From Lachnospiraceae bacterium (GTDB lineage Bacteria > Bacillota > Clostridia > Lachnospirales > Lachnospiraceae), in contig JAFWDI010000019.1 in the NCBI GenBank assembly GCA_017513125.1, positions 26,006-90,005 on the forward strand: a DNA stretch of 64,000 nucleotides, read 5' to 3'. The notes under the pieces are model-generated. The model worked only from the letters and a program-made list of their open reading frames with translations, was not told where the DNA came from and made no database searches. Positions 53,845 to 61,159 of this stretch are shown here, piece by piece. Made by a program: the position numbers and the translations under genes. Within the stretch, counting starts at the first letter, position 1. The number at the start of each line of letters is the position of its first letter.

Positions 53845-54023
53845 GATCATCCCGCAAACGCTTCGCGTCCGCGAGATGAAGGCCGCCCTCAACTTCGCGT
53901 GTGAGCAGCGCGGAAACACGCTGTGCGTATTTCCGCAGACAGCAAAAAGCCGGGGATGAGTACAAGCACTCATCCCCGACATTTTATTGCTGTCAATGCT
54001 GCTCACACAGCTCAGTTTCGGGC
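53845..54023. repeat. Structured intergenic element, copy D
   Basis: This copy lies behind GRE4. The outer stem is GTGTGAGCAGC (53899-53909) with GCTGCTCACAC (53998-54008). The inner stem is GCGGAAA (53910-53916) with TTTCCGC (53930-53936). The third stem is GACAGCAA (53938-53945) with TTGCTGTC (53987-53994), enclosing the terminator hairpin GCCGGGGATGAGT (53949-53961) and ACTCATCCCCGAC (53968-53980). The rest of the 366-base gap (53658-53844) holds the GRE3 promoter region; I see no gene in it. Confidence 0.85.
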
Positions 54024-56444
54024 TTACACGCTCATCTCGGTCCGGTGGATCAGGTCGTCCTGAGCCTCCTTATACACCTCGACGAAGTACGCGGAGAAGC
54101 CCGCCACACGCACGACCAGATCCTGGTAATTCTCCGGATGATCCTGCGCGTCACGCAGCGTCTCTGCGGAAACGACATTGATCTGCAGCTCCATTCCGCC
54201 GCCGTCGAAGTACGCCTCCATGACGGAGCGCAGCTTCGCGTCGCCCGCAGCGCCCTGCAGCGCGGTCGGGTGGAACTTCATGTTGCACAGCGTGCCGTTC
54301 GCGTAGGTCGCCTGGTCGAACTTCAGGATGGAGTTGATGGTCGCGAAAGGACCGCTCTTATCCATCGACTGGACCGGGCTGATGCCGTCGGACATCGGCT
54401 CGCCGGACTTTCTGCCGTCGGGCGTCGCGGGAAGGATCGCACCGAGCGCCACGTTCAGGGTCACGGGCCAGCAGCCTGCGGTCCAGTGCGTGTCGTGTCT
54501 CGGCGTGGTGCCGCGGCAGATCGCCTCGGAGTAGGTGTCCGCGACGAAGCCGAGGTACTTGTCCGCCTCGGGATCATTGTTTCCGAAGTGGACGGCCTTG
54601 CCCTGGATGTACTGGCGGAGCTCTTCATGACCCTCCCAGTTGTTGATAAGAGCGTCATACAGCTCACGGGTCGTCGCGATCTTATCGCGGAAGCAAATCT
54701 GGTCGATGATGTTCAGCGAATCGGCGACCGTGCCGTGGCCGATCGAAGAGTTTCCGCCGCCGTTGTACTTCGCGCCGCCCCACAGGACGTCGAGGCCGGA
54801 CTCCATGCAGCCGTCCATCGTCATCGACAGGAACGGGAGAGGACGATCCCATGCGTACAGGTACTCCCAGCAGTTCACCATGGAGACCTGCCACTTCAGG
54901 AAGAAGTCGAGCTGGGCCTTATAGGCATCGAGAACTTCCTGCATCGAGTTCATCTCGTACAGGTAGCCGGTCGACAGGCCGGTCTGGCGAGGCTCGGGCG
55001 CGCCGGGGAAGCGGAACGGGTTCGTGCCGTTATTGATCGCCTGCCACAGCGCGGCGGGCAGGATCGTGTAAGCAGCGTTTCCGTCGCCGCCGGAGTTCGC
55101 GAAGTCGTTTCCGCAGCAGGCAGGCTCGACGCAGCCGATGATGCAGTAGTTTCTCGCGTCCTCGATCGGGATGCCGCGGCGCAGGATCGACTCGATGACG
55201 ACCTCGTCCTTCTCGAAGATCGGGACGCCGCCGACGGATTTCGTGCACTCGATGCCGGCCTCCCAAAGGTCGTCCGGAGTGTTCTCATGGACGCGCAGGG
55301 TCAGAGGCGGGTTATGCAGGCTCAGTCTGTGAGAGGCCTGCAGGACCATGTAGGTCGCGGGGTTCGTCGCATCGGTGCCGTCCTTATGCATGCCGCCGAT
55401 CGTGATGTTCTGGCCGGAAGTGTAGCCGGGGCCCGAACGGGTAGCACGGCGGGACCAGACCTTATTATTCTCGGCAACCTTCAGGATGAAGCAGTCGATG
55501 ACTTCCTGAGCCTCTTCCCAGGTGATGGCGCCGGACTCGAGATCCTTCTCCAGAAGCGGTCCCACATACTGGTCGAAACGGCCGTAGGAGATGCCGTGCA
55601 GCTGCGCCTCCAGAATCTGTCCCAGCTGGTACAGATAGCATGCCTGGACAGCGTCCTTGAAGTTCCGGCAGGGCTTCTCGATGATCCAGTCCATGCGGTC
55701 TGCGATCTCCTCAAGCTCGGCCTTTCTCTTCGGGTCGGTGCACTCGGCAGCCTGGCGCTCGGCCTCTCTGGCGTAACGTTTCGTGTAGGTGATGAATCCC
55801 TCGGCGACGATCTTCACGGCGCGGTAGAAGTTATAATTCCGCGCGGTGTCGCCGAAGATGCCCTTCTCCTCGAGCTCCTTCATCTTCGCGGCGGCCTCGT
55901 CGCGGATCGCGCCGACGCCCGGGTCCACGACCTTCCAGAAGTTTCCGCAGTAGTGACCGATGGGGCTTTGGCTGTTCTGCTCGGGCATCCAGTTCAGAAC
56001 GCCGTTTCCGACGATCTCCTTATAGCCCTCGGGCAGGTAGCGGTCGACCTTCGCGCTGGTGCAGTTCTTATCCCAGAAGTCCCAGGTCTCTTTGATATAA
56101 GCTCTCAGATCGTCATCGACGTCGTAAGGATCGACGTCGCGGGTGTCGATGTCGTCGAGCTCGGTCTTCATCCACTGGAAATGATTCTCGGGGAACATGG
56201 GCGAAGAGCGGAACGTCTCGCCGGGGTAGCCGACGATGAGCTCGTCTTCGTGAATCGGCGTGGGCATATTCTCGAAGAGGTTCGCGAGGTTATACGCTCT
56301 CTTCAGGATGCCGGTCAGGTCGGGATTGTTCATGTAGAACTCGGTGACCAGACGATAACGGTGCGGATCGAGTTTGGGCTTCGTCGTGCGGTATTTCTGA
56401 CGAATGCGCGCGACTCTTTCCGAAATAGGTGCTTTCTGGTACAT
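54024..56444 (-). CDS. Glycyl radical enzyme 4 (GCVE type)
   Basis: This 806-residue paralogue has C438 and E440 in IGCVEPACCGND and the radical Gly G782 in RVAGFSAYFVEVY. It is the closest relative of GRE3 in this window. Visible differences are few and scattered: for example SRRATRSGPGY in place of SVYATRTGPGY, and MTMDG in place of ATMDG near the second half. AAAGGAGACACT precedes ATG at 56444; the frame continues upstream but without a ribosome site. A TATAAT lies on the minus strand at 56522-56517, about 75 bases before the start. The substrate is unknown. Confidence 0.9.
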   Translation of the reverse strand: MYQKAPISERVARIRQKYRTTKPKLDPHRYRLVTEFYMNNPDLTGILKRAYNLANLFENMPTPIHEDELIVGYPGETFRSSPMFPENHFQWMKTELDDIDTRDVDPYDVDDDLRAYIKETWDFWDKNCTSAKVDRYLPEGYKEIVGNGVLNWMPEQNSQSPIGHYCGNFWKVVDPGVGAIRDEAAAKMKELEEKGIFGDTARNYNFYRAVKIVAEGFITYTKRYAREAERQAAECTDPKRKAELEEIADRMDWIIEKPCRNFKDAVQACYLYQLGQILEAQLHGISYGRFDQYVGPLLEKDLESGAITWEEAQEVIDCFILKVAENNKVWSRRATRSGPGYTSGQNITIGGMHKDGTDATNPATYMVLQASHRLSLHNPPLTLRVHENTPDDLWEAGIECTKSVGGVPIFEKDEVVIESILRRGIPIEDARNYCIIGCVEPACCGNDFANSGGDGNAAYTILPAALWQAINNGTNPFRFPGAPEPRQTGLSTGYLYEMNSMQEVLDAYKAQLDFFLKWQVSMVNCWEYLYAWDRPLPFLSMTMDGCMESGLDVLWGGAKYNGGGNSSIGHGTVADSLNIIDQICFRDKIATTRELYDALINNWEGHEELRQYIQGKAVHFGNNDPEADKYLGFVADTYSEAICRGTTPRHDTHWTAGCWPVTLNVALGAILPATPDGRKSGEPMSDGISPVQSMDKSGPFATINSILKFDQATYANGTLCNMKFHPTALQGAAGDAKLRSVMEAYFDGGGMELQINVVSAETLRDAQDHPENYQDLVVRVAGFSAYFVEVYKEAQDDLIHRTEMSV

Positions 56445-56689
56445 AGTGTCTCCTTTCGTTTGTGTCTGACCGGAGAAGTATCCGGAAAATGACATCATGT
56501 AAATTCACAATACATAATTATAATATATGGGCTGCCGGAAGGGCAAAGTTTTTTTCGCCTGTCAGGGCTCTGTATTCCTGTCTTCCTGTAATAAAGTATA
56601 TGTGATGGGCAATGAAACTAAAATAGTAATTATTACTGATTTTTATAAAGGGTTTGGTAAATTTTGTCAAAGTACAGCCGCGGGCGCCC

Positions 56690-56934
56690 GGCTTTGAGGT
56701 GACGCATTCAGTTTCGCGTGTGAGCATCGAGTGATCATTTCGCAGCTGGCTGCGGCATAGCCGCATTGCAGCCGCTCGATGAAGTGACGCCTTCAACTTC
56801 GCGTATGAGCAGCGAGCGGAACAACGCTGCGCGTTTTCCGCTCAGACAGAATCAAAGGGAGAGGACAGACGCAAGCGCCCGCCTCTCCCTTATGATTCTG
56901 TCAACACTGCTCACACAGCTCCGTTTCAGGCTGC
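56690..56934. repeat. Structured intergenic element, copy E, with an extra partial copy
   Basis: This copy lies behind GRE5 and is preceded by a partial duplicate (GAGGTGACGCATTCAGTTTCG near 56697, in part). The outer stem GCGTATGAGCAGC (56801-56813) pairs with GCTGCTTATACGC (56930-56942), which runs across the GRE5 stop codon. The inner stem is AGCGGAA/TTCCGCT near 56814-56842. The third is GACAGAATCA (56845-56854) with TGATTCTGTC (56893-56902), enclosing AAGGGAGAGG and CCTCTCCCTT. The remaining part of the 490-base gap (56445-56689) is AT-rich and holds the GRE4 promoter region; I see nothing else in it. Confidence 0.82.
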
Positions 56935-59355
56935 TTATACGCTCATCTCAGTCCGTTTGATCAGGTCGTTCTGCGCCTCGCGATACACCTCGACGAAGTA
57001 CGCTGAGAACCCTGCGATACGCACCACCAGATCCTGATAATCCTCCGGATGATCCTGCGCCTTCCGCAGCGTCTCCGCGTCCACGACATTGATCTGCAGC
57101 TCCATTCCGCCGCCGTCGAAGTAAGCCTCCATGACGGAACGAAGCTTCCGGTCGCCCTCCTGGCCCTTCAGCGCGGTCGGGTGGAACTTCATGTTGCACA
57201 GCGTGCCGTTTGCATAGTCGGCCTGGTCGAACTTCAGGATGGAGTTGATGGTCGCGAAAGGACCGCTCTTGTCCATGCCCTGGCAGGGGCTGATGCCGTC
57301 GGACATCGGTTCGCCGGACTTTCTGCCGTCGGGCGTCGCGGCCAGGAATCGGCCCAGCGCCACATTCAGGGTCACGGGCCAGCAGCCCGCGCTCCAGTGC
57401 GTGTCATGGCGCGGCGTGGTTCCGCGGCAGATCAGCTCGGAGTAGGTGTCCGCGACGAAGCCGAGATATTTGTCGGCCTCGGGGTCATTGTTTCCGAAGT
57501 GCGCGGCCTTGCCCAGAATGTACTGGTGCAGCTCCTCATAGCCCTCCCAATTGTTCATCAGAGCGTCGTACAGCTCGCGCGGCGTGCAGTACTTCTCGCG
57601 GAAGCACAGCTGATCGATGATGTTCAGCGAATCCGCGACCGTGCCGTGGCCGATCGAGGAGTTTCCGCCTCCGTTGTACTTCGCACCGCCCCAAAGGACG
57701 TCGAGGCCGTTCTCCATGCAGCCGTCCATCGTCGCCGACAGGAACGGGAGAGGACGGTCCCAGGCATAGAGGTACTCCCAGCAGTTCACCATCGAGACCT
57801 GCCACTTCATGAAGTAGTCAAGCTGCTTCTTATACGCGTCGAGGACTTCCTGCATCGAGGTCATCTCGTACAGGTAGCCGGTCGCGAGACCGGTCTGCTT
57901 CGGCTCGGGCGCGCCGGGCATGCGGAACGGGTTCACGCCATTGTTGATCGCGTGCCACAGGGCCGCGGGCAGGATTGTGTAGGCCGCGTTTCCGTCGCCG
58001 CCGGAGTTCGCGAAGTCGTTTCCGCAGCACGCGGGCTCGACGCAGCCGATGATGCAGTAGTTCCGGGCATCTTCGATCGGGATGCCGCGGCGCAGGATCG
58101 ATTCATAGACGACCTCGTCCTTCTCGAAGATCGGGACGCCGCCGACGGTCTTCGTGCACTCGATGCCGGCCTCCCACAGATCATCGGGGGTCGTCGCGCT
58201 GACACGCAGCGTGATCGGAGGGTTGTGCAGCTGCAGGCGGTGCGAGGACTGCAGGACCATGTAGGTCGCCGCGTTCGTCGCGTCTGTGCCGTCCTTGTTC
58301 TGGCCGCCGACCGTGATGTTCTGGCCCGAGGTGTAGCCGGGGCCCGAGCGGGTGCGCAGCTCGGCCCACACCTTATTGTTCTCGGCGACCTTCAGCATGA
58401 AGCTGTCCATGATCTCTTGGGCGAATTCCTTCGTGATCGCGCCGGAGGCCAGGTCGGCCTCGAGATACTTTCCGACGTACTGGTCGAGACGGCCGTAGGA
58501 GATGCCGTGCAGCTGGCCGTCCATGATCTGCCCCAGCTGGTACAGGTAGCAGGCCTGGATGGCGTCCCAGTAGTTCCGGCAGGGCTTCTCGATGATCCAG
58601 CCCAGGCTGTCGGCCATCTGCGCAAGCTCGGCTTTGCGGGCCGGATCGGTCTCGGCGGCAGCCTTCTCCGCGACCGCGGCGGCGTAGCGCTTCGTGTAGG
58701 TGATGAAGCCTTCCGAGACGATCTTCACGGCGCGGTAGAAGTTATAATTCCGGTTCGCGGCGCCGAAGATGCCGTTCTCCTCGAGCTCCTTCATCTTCGC
58801 GGCGGCCTCGTCGCGGATCGAGCCGAAGCCGCGGTCCACGACTTTCCAGAAGTTCCCGCAGAAATGACCGATCGGGTTCGCGCTGTTTCCCTTCGGGAGC
58901 CAGTTCAGGACGCCGTTTCCGACGATGTCCCAGTAGCCCTCGGGGAGATAACGGTCGACCTTTGCGCTCGTGGAATTCTTATCCCAGAAATCGATGGTGT
59001 TCCGGATGTATTCCTTCGTCTCTTCGTCGATGTCGTAAGGGTCGATGGTGCGAGTCGGAAGCGTGTCCAGCTCGCCCTTGATCCAGGCCAGGTCATTGTC
59101 CGGATACAGCGGGCTGCAGCGGTAGGTGGAGCCCGGGTATCCGACGATCAGCTCATCCTCATTTACCGGAGTGGGCATGTTCTCGAACAGGTTCTTCAGG
59201 TTATACGCGCGCTTCAGGATGCCGGTGAGATCCGGGTTCTCCATATAGAACTCCGTGACCAGCTTATAGCGGGCCAGGTCGATCTTCGGCTTCGTGGTGC
59301 GGTATTTTTTGCGGATGCGCGCGATGCGGTCGGTGATGGGGGCTTTCTGATACAT
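56935..59355 (-). CDS. Glycyl radical enzyme 5 (GCVE type)
   Basis: This 806-residue paralogue has C438 and E440 in IGCVEPACCGND and the radical Gly G782 in RIAGFSAYFVEVY. It shares long stretches with GRE3, GRE4 and GRE6 but differs near the C-terminus (REAQNDLIKRTEMSV) and in NVVDAETLRKAQDHPEDYQ. AAAGGAGCTCC lies before ATG at 59355; the longer frame upstream has no ribosome site. It is transcribed away from the SDR gene, and the two share an AT-rich divergent promoter region. The substrate is unknown. Confidence 0.9.
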   Translation of the reverse strand: MYQKAPITDRIARIRKKYRTTKPKIDLARYKLVTEFYMENPDLTGILKRAYNLKNLFENMPTPVNEDELIVGYPGSTYRCSPLYPDNDLAWIKGELDTLPTRTIDPYDIDEETKEYIRNTIDFWDKNSTSAKVDRYLPEGYWDIVGNGVLNWLPKGNSANPIGHFCGNFWKVVDRGFGSIRDEAAAKMKELEENGIFGAANRNYNFYRAVKIVSEGFITYTKRYAAAVAEKAAAETDPARKAELAQMADSLGWIIEKPCRNYWDAIQACYLYQLGQIMDGQLHGISYGRLDQYVGKYLEADLASGAITKEFAQEIMDSFMLKVAENNKVWAELRTRSGPGYTSGQNITVGGQNKDGTDATNAATYMVLQSSHRLQLHNPPITLRVSATTPDDLWEAGIECTKTVGGVPIFEKDEVVYESILRRGIPIEDARNYCIIGCVEPACCGNDFANSGGDGNAAYTILPAALWHAINNGVNPFRMPGAPEPKQTGLATGYLYEMTSMQEVLDAYKKQLDYFMKWQVSMVNCWEYLYAWDRPLPFLSATMDGCMENGLDVLWGGAKYNGGGNSSIGHGTVADSLNIIDQLCFREKYCTPRELYDALMNNWEGYEELHQYILGKAAHFGNNDPEADKYLGFVADTYSELICRGTTPRHDTHWSAGCWPVTLNVALGRFLAATPDGRKSGEPMSDGISPCQGMDKSGPFATINSILKFDQADYANGTLCNMKFHPTALKGQEGDRKLRSVMEAYFDGGGMELQINVVDAETLRKAQDHPEDYQDLVVRIAGFSAYFVEVYREAQNDLIKRTEMSV

Positions 59356-59393
59356 AGGCGTGGAGCTCCTTTCGAAAATGTTCATAAAGGGAT

Positions 59394-59437
59394 GGGCAAT
59401 GACATTGTATGCAGCACACAAAATCAATTATATTATA
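59394..59437 (-). promoter_or_regulatory. GRE5 promoter with CAATG-N-CATTG site
   Basis: On the minus strand TATAAT lies at 59437-59432. Downstream of it, GGGCAATGACATTGT (59394-59408) contains the palindrome CAATG-A-CATTG, related to the GRE2 and GRE3 sites. The stretch to 59460 is AT-rich (GGATAATACT on the plus strand) and probably also drives the divergent SDR gene. Confidence 0.5.
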
Positions 59438-59504
59438 CTTACGATATCGGATAATACTATTAAAAATGCGGTCGAACACCGCGAATGTCTGAAAAGGAAG
59501 AGAA

Positions 59505-60293
59505 ATGAGTACAGATTTGGAAGGATATGTCGCGCTGATCACGGGCGGATCGAGCGGTTTGGGCTATGAGATGGCTAAGCAGCTGCTGTCGGAAGGAGCC
59601 GAGGTCATCATCGCCGCCAGACGCCGCGGCAGGCTCGCGGCGGCGCGCGACAGGCTCGAGTATGCGGGTTATCGTGCGCATGTCCTCGAGATGGACGTGA
59701 CGGACGAGGAGTCGGTGGATGAGGCCTGGAGATGGTTCGGCAAGCAGTTCGATCATCTGGACATGCTGGTGAACAATGCCGGGGTCGGAAACAACGCTCC
59801 GGGTATGGAAGGCATTCCGCGGGAGCATACGTTTCTGGACGTTCCGGTAAAGGCGGTGCGCGCGGCAGCGGAAACGAACATGGTCGGGAGCTTCCTCGCG
59901 GCAAAGCGCTTCGTTCCGTTCATGCTGAAGCAGGGACGCGGGAGCCTGGTGTATGTCTCGACGAGCGCGGGCACCATGACGCGGCCGGGTCAGATTCCGT
60001 ACGGTCCGTCGAAGGCCGGCGGTGAAGCGATGGCATGGATCATGGCGCAGGAACTGCAGGATACCGGCATTGCGGTCAATATCATTTGCCCGGGCGGCTT
60101 TACGGACACCGCGATGGCGGGAGAGGGCGATAAGGAGTTCTTCCTCAAACGTGGTCTGGAGATCCTGCCGCCGTCGATTCTGAACAGGGTGATCTCTTTC
60201 CTGGCCTCGCCGGCATCCGAGGGAATCAGCGGGGAGAAGATCATCGGAAAAGAATTCAACGCGTGGCTGGCGGAGCGGGGGATCATATTCTGA
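59505..60293 (+). CDS. Short-chain dehydrogenase/reductase
   Basis: The 262-residue classical SDR has the cofactor motif LITGGSSGLGYEMAKQL at about residues 11-27, NNAG near residue 89, and a catalytic Ser-Tyr-Lys set in VSTSAG and IPYGPSKAGGEAM. It oxidises or reduces an alcohol or carbonyl group with NAD(P)H. The Arg-rich stretch AARRRGRLAAARD after the second strand suggests preference for NADPH. AAGGAAGAG precedes ATG. Being divergent from GRE5 and flanked by GREs, it may act on the aldehyde or ketone product of a GRE (inference). Confidence 0.88.
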   Translation: MSTDLEGYVALITGGSSGLGYEMAKQLLSEGAEVIIAARRRGRLAAARDRLEYAGYRAHVLEMDVTDEESVDEAWRWFGKQFDHLDMLVNNAGVGNNAPGMEGIPREHTFLDVPVKAVRAAAETNMVGSFLAAKRFVPFMLKQGRGSLVYVSTSAGTMTRPGQIPYGPSKAGGEAMAWIMAQELQDTGIAVNIICPGGFTDTAMAGEGDKEFFLKRGLEILPPSILNRVISFLASPASEGISGEKIIGKEFNAWLAERGIIF

Positions 60294-60312
60294 TTTCTGA
60301 AAGGGGCTTTCA

Positions 60313-60780
60313 ATGACGGATTACAGTATCATGACCGAACAGCTGAAGGCGCTCGCCGAGACCGACGCGTACTATGTGCCGCTGTTTTCGAATGCGGCCG
60401 CGATCCTGTGGGAGGCACTGCCGGACATCAACTGGGCAGGGTTTTATCTGGTGCGGGGCGAGCAGCTCGTGCTGGGGCCGTTCCAGGGAAAGGTCGCCTG
60501 TGTGCATATCCGGCGCGGAGCGGGCGTGTGCGGGACGGCCTGGGAGCGGGACGAGATGCAGCTGGTTCCGGACGTGCATGCGTTTCCGGGGCATATCGCC
60601 TGCGACGGCGCTTCGAATTCGGAGATCGTGGTTCCGATACACCGGGACGGAGAGGTCTGCGGAGTGCTGGATATCGACAGTCCTTCGTTCGGACGCTTTT
60701 CGGAAGCGGACCGGGAGGGGCTGGAGGAGTTTGTGAGGACGCTGGAAAGAACAGTGATTTTTTCGGAGGAAGCAGTATGA
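60313..60780 (+). CDS. msrC: Free methionine-(R)-sulfoxide reductase, GAF type
   Basis: The 155-residue GAF-domain protein matches the fRMsr family that reduces free methionine-R-sulfoxide. Three conserved cysteines are present in the expected segments: VACVHIRRG, GVCGTAWE and HIACDGASNSEIVVP. The surrounding QLVPDVHAFPGH and GVLDIDSP..GRFSE are near-invariant in the family. It protects against oxidation and is co-transcribed with the SDR (19-base gap). Its stop overlaps the start of the next small gene. Confidence 0.9.
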   Translation: MTDYSIMTEQLKALAETDAYYVPLFSNAAAILWEALPDINWAGFYLVRGEQLVLGPFQGKVACVHIRRGAGVCGTAWERDEMQLVPDVHAFPGHIACDGASNSEIVVPIHRDGEVCGVLDIDSPSFGRFSEADREGLEEFVRTLERTVIFSEEAV

Positions 60781-60944
60781 ACAGCAGAGTCGCTTTTATC
60801 GTGGCGGCAGCTTTTGCCGTTTGTTCTTTACTGTGGTTCGAGCGCCGCACGCCGGCAGTCGGTTTCGTCTGTCTGGGGGTGGCTGCGATCTGGGCGGTCG
60901 TCGGTATCGCGGCAGTAGTGAGGGATAGGAGAAGGAAGAACTGA
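60777..60944 (+). CDS. Tiny two-TM membrane protein
   Basis: The 55-residue protein is two hydrophobic helices (VAFIVAAAFAVCSLLWF and VGFVCLGVAAIWAVVGIAAVV) joined by a short turn, with a basic tail RDRRRKN. ATG overlaps the msrC stop (ATGA) and CGGAGGA lies upstream, so it is very likely translated. The function is unknown. Confidence 0.68.
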   Translation: MNSRVAFIVAAAFAVCSLLWFERRTPAVGFVCLGVAAIWAVVGIAAVVRDRRRKN

Positions 60945-61159
60945 CGCCTTCAACTTCGCATGTGAGCAGTGCGGAAACACGCTGCGCGTATTTCCGCAGA
61001 CAACAAAAATCCGGGGATGAGTACAGGCACTCATCCCCGGATTTGTTAATTGTTAAAGGTCGTTCGCAGGTAAGGAAACCTGCTCACGATCCCGCTTCGC
61101 GGGACATGTCCTCGCTGACGCGAGCACATGCCATATCGTATTTAAAATCCCGATGGATT
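60945..61159. repeat. Structured intergenic element, copy F
   Basis: This copy lies behind GRE6 and starts right after the small membrane protein gene. It has the linker CCTTCAACTTCGC, the stem TGCGGAAA/TTTCCGCA near 60970-60998, and the bidirectional terminator ATCCGGGGATGAGT (61009-61022) with ACTCATCCCCGGAT (61029-61042). As in copy A, further hairpins follow: GCAGGT/ACCTGC near 61066-61083, CCCGC/GCGGG near 61091-61102, CTCGC/GCGAG near 61111-61123, and one over the GRE6 stop codon. Confidence 0.82.

Noticed and set aside
53901..56492. 863-codon plus-strand frame opposite GRE4, and similar frames opposite all other GREs
   Set aside because: They mirror the GRE genes and give low-complexity Val/Asp/Arg sequences. 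All six GREs show catalytic and radical motifs on the minus strand, so these are shadows.
45278..61159. The repeated intergenic elements as CRISPR or insertion sequences
   Set aside because: There are only six copies, kilobases apart, with no spacer array, transposase or target duplications. Their sequence differences keep base pairing, which suits structured elements.
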